DNA from: Gemmiger_A avium
Lineage (GTDB): Bacteria; Bacillota; Clostridia; Oscillospirales; Ruminococcaceae
Assembly: GCA_019114585.1 (NCBI GenBank)
Contig: DXFE01000117.1
Span: forward strand, 4,721 to 68,720
Length of the DNA stretch: 64,000 nucleotides
Reading direction: 5' to 3'
The first letter of the stretch is position 1, and each line of letters starts with the position of its first letter. This document shows positions 7,516 through 14,918 of the stretch, in pieces. The position numbers were made by a program, and so were the translations under genes. The notes under the pieces are model-generated. The model made no database searches. It was given only the letters and a program-made list of their open reading frames with translations, and had not been told where the DNA came from.

Positions 7516-9456
7516 TTGGCGTCGGTCACAACGGAAAGCGCGGTGCGCCAAACCGCCAAACAACATACGGACACATCGCCCATCTGGCTGCGGGCGGCGG
7601 CCACAGTGCTGGTGCCGCTGATTGCGCTGCTGTGCTGCGAGTGGATCCACCGGGGCAAGCTGAACGGCCAGTTCTGGACGGAATATCTGGGCGGGCACAT
7701 CGGCAGTTATCTGCTCACCTGGGTGTTCCTGATCGGTATCTATCTGTTTTTCAGCCATCTGGCGGGGCGGCACACCGCGGCGGTGCTGGCGGTGGGATTG
7801 ATTGCCTGCATCCCGGCGGCGGTCACCCGGCTGAAGCTGGATTTCCGCGGCGAGCCGTTTCTGCCTTGGGACCTGTCCCAGTGGCAGGAGGCCGCGGCGG
7901 TGGCGAACAAATCCAACCTGAAGCTGACCGGCCCCATGTGGGCCAGCCTTGCGACCTTTGCGGTGCTGGCGGTGCTGGGCTGGTGGCTGCGGGTGCCGGT
8001 GCACGGGCAGCGCCCGGCGGCGCGGCGGCTGCGGCTGGCGGGCTGCGGCGCGGGCGCGGCGGTAACCATCCTGTGCCTGCTGTTCTACTTAAGCCCCACC
8101 CTGACCCAGGCCATCGGCATCTGGCCGGACATGTGGCTGCAGGACCGGTATTACCGGAACTACGGGGTACTGAGCGGGTTTCTGACCAACCTGCAGCAGC
8201 TGCAGATTTCGGAGCCGGAGGATTACAGCGAAGAATCGCTGACCGCCCTGAAAGCGGAGCTGGAGCAGCGGGCCCAGGACCACGAAAACCTGTTCCCGGA
8301 AAGCCCGGCCTCCTCGGGTGAGGAGCAGACGCCCCACATCATCTACATTATGGCGGAGGCGTTCTGGGACCCCACCGACCTGCCGGGAATAGAGTTCAGC
8401 GAAGACCCGCTGGTCAATTATCACAGGCTGCAGCAGGAGTCGGCCAGCGGCCGGATCTATTCGCCCAGTTTCGGCGGCGGCACCTGCGACGTAGAGTTTG
8501 AGGCGCTGACCGGGTTTTCGGTGGAGCCGCTGCCCATGGGCTGCAAGCCGTTCCAGCAGCATGTGACCCATCCCATGTTCTCGCTGCCCTGGTATCTGTC
8601 GGACACCAAGGGGTACGAGACGGTGGCGGTGCACTGCTACTGGGCCAAATACTGGAGCCGGGACCGGGCCTATCCGAACCTGGGGTTTGACGACTACATA
8701 TCGCTGGAGGATTTTGACAATCCGGAGAAAAAGCGGTCGGCCTACTGGACCAGCGGTCTGGTGAGCGACGACGCCATGGCGGACGAGATCATCGCCCAGT
8801 TTGAAGAGCGCAGCGGCGACGGGCCGCTGTTCCTGCACGCGGTGACGATGGAAGCCCATTCCACCTATACGGCCAGGAATTTCCCGGAGGAGGAGCTGCT
8901 GGAACTGACGGCGGCGCCCTCGGGGCTAAGCAGCGAAACGGTGGGGGCACTGCGGGATTTTGCCACCGCCATGAAGGATACCGACGCGATGCTGGGACGC
9001 CTGACCGATTATTTCAGCCAGGTGGACGAGCCGGTGATTCTGGTGTTCTGGGGCGATCATTACAACCTGATCGGCAGCGGGTATGAGCTGTATGAAAAGA
9101 CCGGGTTTATTGAAAAGGGCGATTACCAGAGCCCGGCCCTGCGCACCACGCCCCTGCTGATCTGGAGCAATTACCAGAGCGAGGCCATCGACCTGGGTGT
9201 GATCGGGTCGTATATGGTGTCGCCGGTGATGATGGAATTGTACGGGCTGGAACAGCCGCTGTTCTATCAGCTGCATCTGAGCGAGCTGCCCATCATGCGC
9301 AGCCGCAGCCGCGGCGTGACCGTGAATCCCGACGGCAGCTATGCGGAAGAGATGACCGAAGCCCAGCAGTCCGCTTTCGATGACCGCTGGCTCGCCCAGT
9401 ACGACCTGATGTTCGGTGAGGATTACCTGGGCCTGGGCCCAGCGCAGGAAGAGTAG
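7516..9456 (+). CDS. LTA-synthase-like membrane sulfatase/phosphoglycerol transferase
   Basis: A 646-residue membrane enzyme. About five N-terminal membrane helices (to residue ~190) are followed by a large extracellular alkaline-phosphatase-superfamily domain beginning IIYIMAEAFWDPT. The putative nucleophile is Thr323 in GGGTCDVEF, corresponding to the catalytic Thr of LtaS, with a metal-binding WGDH motif near residue 515 and H in AVTMEAHSTY. Such enzymes transfer glycerol-phosphate or related groups to surface polymers. TTG at 7516 is chosen because GGAGGGG (7501-7507) precedes it and because the -10 box excludes the earlier ATG. It stands alone between terminators; the exact polymer is unknown. 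Confidence 0.85.
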   Translation: MASVTTESAVRQTAKQHTDTSPIWLRAAATVLVPLIALLCCEWIHRGKLNGQFWTEYLGGHIGSYLLTWVFLIGIYLFFSHLAGRHTAAVLAVGLIACIPAAVTRLKLDFRGEPFLPWDLSQWQEAAAVANKSNLKLTGPMWASLATFAVLAVLGWWLRVPVHGQRPAARRLRLAGCGAGAAVTILCLLFYLSPTLTQAIGIWPDMWLQDRYYRNYGVLSGFLTNLQQLQISEPEDYSEESLTALKAELEQRAQDHENLFPESPASSGEEQTPHIIYIMAEAFWDPTDLPGIEFSEDPLVNYHRLQQESASGRIYSPSFGGGTCDVEFEALTGFSVEPLPMGCKPFQQHVTHPMFSLPWYLSDTKGYETVAVHCYWAKYWSRDRAYPNLGFDDYISLEDFDNPEKKRSAYWTSGLVSDDAMADEIIAQFEERSGDGPLFLHAVTMEAHSTYTARNFPEEELLELTAAPSGLSSETVGALRDFATAMKDTDAMLGRLTDYFSQVDEPVILVFWGDHYNLIGSGYELYEKTGFIEKGDYQSPALRTTPLLIWSNYQSEAIDLGVIGSYMVSPVMMELYGLEQPLFYQLHLSELPIMRSRSRGVTVNPDGSYAEEMTEAQQSAFDDRWLAQYDLMFGEDYLGLGPAQEE

Positions 9457-9471
9457 CGAATCTGGGCCAAT

Positions 9472-9756
9472 CTGGGGGAGATAACATCTCCCCCAGCGCT
9501 GCGGGCGCAACAACGATGCGCCCGCTCGGCGCGCCGACCGCGCTGCCGGTCCGGGTCTCCACCGGAGACCCGGCCGCTTCGCGGACCCAGCCCCCCTGGA
9601 AATCATGGCCGAATATCTTCGGCCATAGGGAATTTTATACATAGACAAGGCCGGTGCGTAAACGGAACACGCACCGGCCTTGTCTGTTTTTGTTTCCCTG
9701 AGGGCCGAGTATTCGGCCCTCGATTTCCGGGGTCTGGGGGGACGTTGTCCCCCCAG
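9472..9756. repeat. Symmetric multi-hairpin element, copy B (fills the 9457-9766 gap)
   Basis: This fills the 310-base gap between the sulfatase gene and phoU, which converge. Left: CTGGGGGAGAT-AAC hairpin (9472-9496), a GC-rich module (9497-9590), ATGGCCGAA-TATC-TTCGGCCAT (9605-9626). Centre: terminator (9646-9682). Right: AGGGCCGA-GTAT-TCGGCCCT (9701-9720) and CTGGGGGGAC-GTT-GTCCCCCCAG (9734-9756). The GC-rich module is the reverse complement of the one in copy A (shared CCGCGAAGCGGCCGGGTCTC and GGAGACCCGGACCGGCAG blocks). Half-sites match those of copies A and C in order and spacing. Confidence 0.85.
9646..9692. terminator. Central bidirectional terminator of copy B
   Basis: A perfect 14-base stem, CAAGGCCGGTGCGT (9646-9659) and ACGCACCGGCCTTG (9669-9682), followed by TCTGTTTTTG on the right. 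Confidence 0.85.
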
Positions 9757-9766
9757 ATCAGCCCCG

Positions 9767-10414
9767 TCACATGATCTGCTGGTCGTGGTACAGGCCGGTG
9801 CCCCGGCAGATGACCCACTCGCAGATATTCACGGCATGGTCGCCGATACGCTCGGCGTACTTGCCGATCATCAGTCCGTCCAGGATGGCGTCAGCGTCGG
9901 CCTTGCCCTCGGCCACCTGATGAATGAAACTCTCTTTCAGGCGGCAGAACGCGCTGTCGATCTCGTCGTCCCGCTGGATGGTGGCGTGGGCCCCCTCCAG
10001 ATTCTGGTCATCGGCGGCGCGCAGGGCGCTCTCCACCATGGCCCGGGCGATGCTCAGCATCTCGCCCAGCGGCGCGGTCAGAGGCACGTCCAGCGTGCGG
10101 GCGATCTCCGCGATGTCGGCGGCATGGTCGCCAATGCGCTCCAGATCGGTCACCAGCTTCAGGCTGGTGCTCACCCGGCGCAGATCGCTGGCCACCGGCT
10201 GCTGACGCAGCAGCAGGGTCACGCACAGCTGCTCGATCTCCCGCTCCATCCGGTCCACTTCCGCGTCCCCGGCGATCACCCGGTCCGCCGCGGCCTTGTC
10301 CAGGCTGGAGGCGGCGGACACCGCTTCGTCCAGCGCCGCCAGTACCCGGGCGCCCATCGCCTGCACCAGCTGGTCCAGATGGGTCAGTTCCCCGTCATAA
10401 AACACACGATTCAT
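9767..10414 (-). CDS. phoU: Phosphate transport regulator PhoU
   Basis: A 215-residue all-helical protein with two PhoU repeats. Each repeat carries the metal-binding signature: DLERIGDHAADIAE near residue 93 and KYAERIGDHAVNICE near residue 187. PhoU bridges the Pst transporter and the PhoR sensor kinase, damping phosphate uptake and signalling when phosphate is plentiful. It is last in the pstSCAB-phoU operon, 16 bases after pstB, the canonical order. No phoPR genes are in the window. Its transcript should end in the right half of symmetric element B. Confidence 0.95.
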   Translation of the reverse strand: MNRVFYDGELTHLDQLVQAMGARVLAALDEAVSAASSLDKAAADRVIAGDAEVDRMEREIEQLCVTLLLRQQPVASDLRRVSTSLKLVTDLERIGDHAADIAEIARTLDVPLTAPLGEMLSIARAMVESALRAADDQNLEGAHATIQRDDEIDSAFCRLKESFIHQVAEGKADADAILDGLMIGKYAERIGDHAVNICEWVICRGTGLYHDQQIM

Positions 10415-10430
10415 CCAAAAATCCCTCCCA

Positions 10431-11189
10431 TCAGCCGAACCGGCCGGTAATGTAATCTTCGGTACGCTTGTCGGCCGGATGGCTGAACAGATTGTCGGTC
10501 TTGCCGTACTCCACCAGCTCGCCCAGCAGGAAAAACGCGCAGTTGTCGCTGATACGGGCAGCCTGCTGCATGTTATGGGTCACGATCACCACCGTGTAGT
10601 CCTTTTTCAGCTCCAGCATCAGGTCCTCAATGCGCATGGTGCTGCCCGGGTCCAGCGCGCTGGTGGACTCGTCCATCAGCAGCACATCCGGCTGCACCGC
10701 CAGCGCCCGGGCGATGCACAGCCGCTGCTGCTGCCCGCCGGACAGGCCCAGCGCGCTCTTTTTCAGCCGGTCCTTGACCTCGTCCCACAGGGCCGCGCCC
10801 CGCAGGCTCTGCTCCACCAGGGCGTCCAGCTCGGCTTTCTTGCGCACGCCGTGGATACGGGGGCCGTAGGCGATGTTGTCGTAGATGCTCATGGGGAACG
10901 GATTCGCTTTCTGGAACACCATGCCGATCTTGCGGCGCAGCCAGGTCACGTCCACACCGGGGGCATACAGGTTCTCGCCCCGGTAAAGCATCTCGCCCTC
11001 CACCCGCACGCCGGGCACCAGGTCGTTCATCCGGTCGATGGTGCGCAGGAAGGTGGACTTGCCGCAGCCGGACGGCCCGATCAGGGCGGTAATTTCCCGT
11101 TCCGGGATCTGGATATTCACCTTTTTCAGCGCCTGGGTCTGGCCGTAGTACAGATCCAGGTTTTTCGCTTCCAGGATCGTGGGATTCAT
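10431..11189 (-). CDS. pstB: Phosphate ABC transporter ATP-binding protein PstB
   Basis: A 252-residue ATPase of the high-affinity phosphate importer. Walker A is GPSGCGKST at about residue 37, the ABC signature is LSGGQQQRLC, and Walker B is DVLLMDEST followed by the H-loop VTHNM. Length and the LDLYYGQTQALKKV opening are typical of PstB. It sits 2 bases after pstA and 16 bases before phoU. As a dimer it should energise PstA/PstC on the cytoplasmic face. Confidence 0.97.
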   Translation of the reverse strand: MNPTILEAKNLDLYYGQTQALKKVNIQIPEREITALIGPSGCGKSTFLRTIDRMNDLVPGVRVEGEMLYRGENLYAPGVDVTWLRRKIGMVFQKANPFPMSIYDNIAYGPRIHGVRKKAELDALVEQSLRGAALWDEVKDRLKKSALGLSGGQQQRLCIARALAVQPDVLLMDESTSALDPGSTMRIEDLMLELKKDYTVVIVTHNMQQAARISDNCAFFLLGELVEYGKTDNLFSHPADKRTEDYITGRFG

Positions 11190-11191
11190 AG

Positions 11192-12088
11192 TTATCGCTC
11201 CTCCTTGCGTTTCGCCCGTTTGCCGGCGGCCTTGGCCGCCAGATTGATCAGCAGGGTCAGCACCAGCAGCACCACCGCCACCGAAAAGGCGTTGTCGTAT
11301 TTATACCGTTCCTTGGCGTAGACGTAGAGGGCCACGGTCAGGGTGGCGCCGCTGCTCTTGACAAAGCCGCCGTTGCCGAAGAAATTCTGCATCGAGGTGC
11401 TCATGCCGGCGGTGAAGATCAGCACCGCCGACTCGCCCACGATGCGGCCCACCGCCAGGATGCAGCCGGTCACGATACCGTCCAGCGCGCAGGGCAGCAC
11501 GATGGTGCGGATCATATGCCAGCGCCCTGCGCCCAGGCCCGCGGCGCCTTCCCGGTATCCGGCGGGCACCGCTTTCAGGCTTTCCTGGGTGGTGCGGATG
11601 ATGGTGGGCAGGGTCATGATCACCAGGGTCAGAGAGCCCGCCAGCAGGGTGGTGCCCAGGTTGCAGAACTGGCAGAACACCAGCATGCCCACCAGGGCGT
11701 ACAGGATGGACGGGATGCCCGCCAGGGTCTCGGTGGCAAACTCGATGGCCTCGGTCAGGCGGCGGTTGGTGGCGTATTCGGTCAGGTAGACCGCCGCGCC
11801 CACACCCAGCGGCAGCACGATCACCAGGGTGACCACAATCACGTAGATGGTGTTCTGAATGGCAGGCAGGATGCCGTCGGTGCCTTTCAGGATGCTCTCC
11901 TGGGTGGTGAGGAACTCCCAGGACAGCCCGGGCACGCCGCGCCACAAAATATACCCGATCAGGCCCAGCGCCAGCGCGCAGGTGATGGCGGCGCTCAGGT
12001 ACATGACCGCGCGCATGGCCAGATGCCAGGCGCGGCGGCGGCCGCTCAGGCCCCGGGTTTCCAGCGGGGTCGTTGCAGAGGTCTGCAT
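11192..12088 (-). CDS. pstA: Phosphate ABC transporter permease PstA
   Basis: A 298-residue permease with six predicted membrane helices. The coupling helix region contains SLKAVPAGYREGAAGLGAGRW, the EAA-type motif that contacts PstB, and the RIVGESAVLIFTAG segment is characteristic of PstA. It pairs with PstC to form the transmembrane channel. It starts 7 bases after pstC ends, and the short spacing implies translational coupling. Confidence 0.96.
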   Translation of the reverse strand: MQTSATTPLETRGLSGRRRAWHLAMRAVMYLSAAITCALALGLIGYILWRGVPGLSWEFLTTQESILKGTDGILPAIQNTIYVIVVTLVIVLPLGVGAAVYLTEYATNRRLTEAIEFATETLAGIPSILYALVGMLVFCQFCNLGTTLLAGSLTLVIMTLPTIIRTTQESLKAVPAGYREGAAGLGAGRWHMIRTIVLPCALDGIVTGCILAVGRIVGESAVLIFTAGMSTSMQNFFGNGGFVKSSGATLTVALYVYAKERYKYDNAFSVAVVLLVLTLLINLAAKAAGKRAKRKEER

Positions 12089-12095
12089 GGTCGTA

Positions 12096-12992
12096 TCACT
12101 CCTTGTCCTTTTTGAGGATCCTGTTCAGCAGCACGTTGATGAGCATGATAAAGACGAACAGCACCAGGCCGATGGAATACAGGGCGTTGCGCTGCAAACT
12201 GCCCACGCTGGCGTAGCTCATCTCGCTGGCGATGGCGGTGGTCAGGAACTTGACGCTCTTGAACAAACCGGGCATGTTGGGGGAGTTGCCGGCCACCATC
12301 AGGATGGCCATGGCCTCGCCGATGGCGCGGCCCACGCCCAGCACCACCGAGGCCGCCACACCGCTGCGGGCGGCGGGCAGGATCACCTTGAAGCTGGTTT
12401 CCAGCTCGGTGGCGCCCAACGCCAGGGAACCCTCGGTATATTCTTTGGGCACCGCCTTGAGGGCGGTTTCGGACACGCTGATGATGGAGGGCAGGATCAT
12501 CACCGCCAGCACCAGGATGGCCGCCAGCAGGCTGTCGCCGGCTTTCAGATCAAAGAGATCCTTGATGGCCGGTACCAGCACCATCATGCCCACCAGGCCG
12601 TACACCACCGAGGGGATGCCCGCCAGCAGGTCCACCGCGGGGCGCACCGCCGCCGCCAGTTTGGGCGGGGCCACCCGGGCCAGGAACACCGCCGTCAGGA
12701 TGCCCACCGGCACGCCCAGCACGATCGCGCCGCAGGTGCCCCACACCGAGGTGAGGATAAAGGGCAGGATGCCGTAGGCGGGGTCGGTCTTGTTGGTGGA
12801 ATCCCACCGGGTTCCGAACAGGAAATCAAACAGGCCTACTTCCTTGATGGCGGGCAGGCCGCTCAGGATCAGGTACACCGAGATCAGCAGCACAAAGGCG
12901 ATGGCGATGAACCCGCAGACCGTGAAGATCAGCCGCATCGCTCCCTCGATACTGTCCCGGAACGCGCGCTTGCCGCGTGCTTGTGGCTGCAT
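12096..12992 (-). CDS. pstC: Phosphate ABC transporter permease PstC
   Basis: A 298-residue permease with about six membrane helices. Diagnostic features are FLFGTRWDSTNKTDPAYGILPF in the first periplasmic-side loop and the coupling loop TALKAVPKEYTEGSLALGAT, followed by GVGRAIGEAMAILMVAGN. The ATG at 12992 is preferred: it has an AAAGG nearby and gives the normal cytoplasmic N-terminus, whereas the 16-residue upstream extension is unsupported. The gene lies 78 bases after pstS. Confidence 0.95.
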   Translation of the reverse strand: MQPQARGKRAFRDSIEGAMRLIFTVCGFIAIAFVLLISVYLILSGLPAIKEVGLFDFLFGTRWDSTNKTDPAYGILPFILTSVWGTCGAIVLGVPVGILTAVFLARVAPPKLAAAVRPAVDLLAGIPSVVYGLVGMMVLVPAIKDLFDLKAGDSLLAAILVLAVMILPSIISVSETALKAVPKEYTEGSLALGATELETSFKVILPAARSGVAASVVLGVGRAIGEAMAILMVAGNSPNMPGLFKSVKFLTTAIASEMSYASVGSLQRNALYSIGLVLFVFIMLINVLLNRILKKDKE

Positions 12993-13070
12993 AGCTACCA
13001 ACCTTTCTGTCGTAAAAAGAGGCCCCCGACGGCGCAGCATCGAGGGCCCGGATTCAAGGGTTTGCCGGGA

Positions 13071-13958
13071 TCAGGCGTTGGCGGAAACAGCGCCCGCGGC
13101 GGCGATGATGGGGGCGGCCTCAGCGCTCATGGCGTAGTCCAGGAAAGCCTGGGCGGCGGCGCTCAGCTCGGTGCCCTCCTTGGTGACCATCACAAAGGGA
13201 CGCTGGATGGCGTAGCTGCCGTCCTTTACGGTGTCCTCGGTGCACTCCACACCGGCCACCTTCACAGCCTTGACGGTCTCGTCCACAGCGGACAGGGAGG
13301 CGTAGCCGATGGCGTTCTCGTTGCCGGCCACGTTGCCCACCAGGTCACCGGTGCTGCTGTACTCGTTGGTCAGCTGGCAGGCGTCCACCACGCCCACGAT
13401 CTCCTCGAAGGCGCCGCGGGTGCCGCTGCCGGCCTCACGGCCGTAGACAGCGATCTCCATGTCTTCGCCGCCCAGCTCGCTCCAGTTGGTGATCTTGCCG
13501 GAGAAGATATCGGCGATCTGCTCAACAGTCAGGTCTTCCACACCGTTGGCGGGGTTCACGATCACGGCCACGCCGTCCTTGGCCACCACATTGGCCACAG
13601 CACCGGCGGCGGTCTCTTCTTCCTTCAGCTCACGGCTGCTCAGGCCGATGTCGCTGGTGCCGGTCTGGGCGGCTTCGACGCCCGCGCCGGAACCGGTGCC
13701 GCTGTAGTTGACGGTCACATCGGGGTACATTTCCTTGAAGGCCTCGCCCAGGGCCAGCACCACGCTCTCCATGGAGGTAGAACCGGACACATTGACCACG
13801 CCGCTCACGCTCTCCTCAGCGGGCTCGGAAGCGGGGGTGGAGGCGGAAGAGCTCTCCTCGGCGGGAGCCTGAGAAGAAGAACTGCTGCTGGCACCGCAGG
13901 CGGTCAGCAGACCCAGCGCCAGAACCAGCGCCAGAACGATAGCAAGAATCTTTTTCAT
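13071..13958 (-). CDS. pstS: Phosphate-binding lipoprotein PstS
   Basis: A 295-residue substrate-binding protein. The N-terminus MKKILAIVLALVLALGLLTAC is a lipoprotein signal with lipobox LTAC, followed by a Ser/Glu-rich linker and then VNVSGSTSMESVV, the phosphate-binding loop. GTGSGAGVEAAQTGTSDIGLSSR and GREAGSGTRGAFEE form the rest of the binding pocket. ATG at 13958 is chosen: AGGAG lies 11 bases upstream, while the in-frame GTG at 13970 would touch it. It is the first and probably most highly expressed gene of the operon, preceded by Pho-box-like repeats. Confidence 0.96.
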   Translation of the reverse strand: MKKILAIVLALVLALGLLTACGASSSSSSQAPAEESSSASTPASEPAEESVSGVVNVSGSTSMESVVLALGEAFKEMYPDVTVNYSGTGSGAGVEAAQTGTSDIGLSSRELKEEETAAGAVANVVAKDGVAVIVNPANGVEDLTVEQIADIFSGKITNWSELGGEDMEIAVYGREAGSGTRGAFEEIVGVVDACQLTNEYSSTGDLVGNVAGNENAIGYASLSAVDETVKAVKVAGVECTEDTVKDGSYAIQRPFVMVTKEGTELSAAAQAFLDYAMSAEAAPIIAAAGAVSANA

Positions 13959-14035
13959 GTTGAATGACACTCCTTTTTCGCGTCAGTCGGCCGGGACCAC
14001 CCGGCCTCATTTTCCCTTTTTTCAAGGCTGGCGTT

Positions 14036-14142
14036 ATTGTAACACGGCCCTGCGGGGCGGTGCTATCAACCATTCGCATGATTTGCGTAAAGTCCCGGTG
14101 CAAAATGTAAAGTCCATGCCAAAAGGTAAAGTTTAGGTAAAC
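14036..14142 (-). promoter_or_regulatory. pst promoter with Pho-box-like repeats
   Basis: On the minus strand a -10 TACAAT (14036-14041) has no good -35. Upstream lie four direct repeats of CTTTAC/GTTTAC type: TTTACC (14137-14142), TTTACC (14126-14131), TTTACA (14107-14112) and TTTACG (14087-14092), at steps of 11, 19 and 20 bases. PhoP of Gram-positive bacteria binds TT(A/T/C)ACA-like direct repeats at helical spacing, so these are probable activator sites. Confidence 0.65.
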
Positions 14143-14147
14143 GCAGC

Positions 14148-14178
14148 AGGACCGGACGGGGCAAACCCGTCCGGTCCT
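14148..14178 (-). terminator. Hairpin between exporter gene and pst promoter
   Basis: A 13-base perfect stem, AGGACCGGACGGG with CCCGTCCGGTCCT, loop GCAAA. It lies downstream of the minus-strand exporter gene; the U-run in that direction is poor, whereas T-rich sequence lies on the other side. Confidence 0.6.
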
Positions 14179-14199
14179 GTGTCTTTTTATATATAGGGA

Positions 14200-14769
14200 T
14201 CAGTTGTCCTCCTCGGGCAGGCCCTCCCCGTCCGGCCTGACCGGCAGGCCCAGCCGCAGGGCGGCGGCCCGCCGCCAGCGCACCAGCCGCTGGCGGGGCA
14301 GCAGCCAGTTGATCAGCAGCGCCATGGCCACCCCCACGCCGGTGTCCAGCATGCGGTTCAGGGAATACTCCACATAGGTCTCGGGCGGGGTATTGTACAG
14401 AATGATGCACAGCACCACCCCGCCGGGCTGCACCGCGCCCACCCAGAAACACTGGCTCAGAAAAATCAGCAGCAATACCCCCGCAAAGAGCAGTGCCGCC
14501 AGCAGCAGCTGGCTGTCCCGCGCGGGGCAGATGCGCAGATACAGCCAGAACAGCCCCATGCCGATAAACCCGCCGATCACGGTGCCGAACAGGCGGTTGC
14601 CGCCGTGCAGGCGGCTGCCGGGCATATCGGGGCCCAGCCCGAAGATGGCGCCAATGCAGGCAAAGGTGGGGTTGCGGTCGATCAGGGCATAGCCCAGCGC
14701 GCAGAGCACCGCGGCCAGGGCGGTTTTCAGGCTGCGCAGCCCCACATGGGGGCGAAAACCGGATGACAT
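14200..14769 (-). CDS. FUSC/aromatic-acid-exporter-like membrane protein (short)
   Basis: A 189-residue protein with about five membrane helices, resembling the N-terminal transmembrane half of ArAE/FUSC exporters: LKTALAAVLCALGYALIDRNPTFACIGAIF followed by TVIGGFIGM and NRMLDTGVGVAMALLINWLL, the typical last-helix signature. The soluble C-terminal half of full-length exporters is absent, as in other short Firmicutes members. ATG at 14769 with AGGAGGAG upstream. It has a near-consensus promoter followed by a perfect inverted repeat, and is divergent from the hybrid kinase. Confidence 0.8.
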   Translation of the reverse strand: MSSGFRPHVGLRSLKTALAAVLCALGYALIDRNPTFACIGAIFGLGPDMPGSRLHGGNRLFGTVIGGFIGMGLFWLYLRICPARDSQLLLAALLFAGVLLLIFLSQCFWVGAVQPGGVVLCIILYNTPPETYVEYSLNRMLDTGVGVAMALLINWLLPRQRLVRWRRAAALRLGLPVRPDGEGLPEEDN

Positions 14770-14786
14770 GAAATAAACTCCTCCTC

Positions 14787-14802
14787 ACAAACGCTCGTTT
14801 GT
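14787..14802. promoter_or_regulatory. Perfect inverted repeat, candidate operator
   Basis: ACAAACG-CT-CGTTTGT, 7-base arms with a 2-base centre. It lies between the -10 box (14813-14818) and the ribosome binding site of the exporter gene, at about the transcription start, where a TetR-type repressor would block transcription. The cognate regulator is unknown. Confidence 0.6.
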
Positions 14803-14812
14803 TCCACAGGCG

Positions 14813-14841
14813 ATTATACCCGCCGGCGGGCCGCCTGGCAA
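14813..14841 (-). promoter_or_regulatory. Promoter of the FUSC-like gene
   Basis: TTGCCA (14836-14841) and TATAAT (14813-14818) on the minus strand, exactly 17 bases apart. Confidence 0.8.
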
Positions 14842-14850
14842 GGGTTTTTC

Positions 14851-14879
14851 TTGTATGGGCCGGTGTACTGTGTTACAAT
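14851..14879 (+). promoter_or_regulatory. Promoter of the hybrid sensor kinase gene
   Basis: TTGTAT (14851-14856) and TACAAT (14874-14879), 17-base spacer, 40 bases before the ATG. Confidence 0.75.
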
Positions 14880-14918
14880 AAAGCGGGCCCCACAGCCCGG
14901 AAAGCGAGGAATCCCGCC

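Noticed and set aside
14799..14918. Longer start for the hybrid sensor kinase
   Set aside because: The in-frame upstream codons lie before and across the TTGTAT/TACAAT promoter, and GAGGA is correctly placed for the ATG at 14919.
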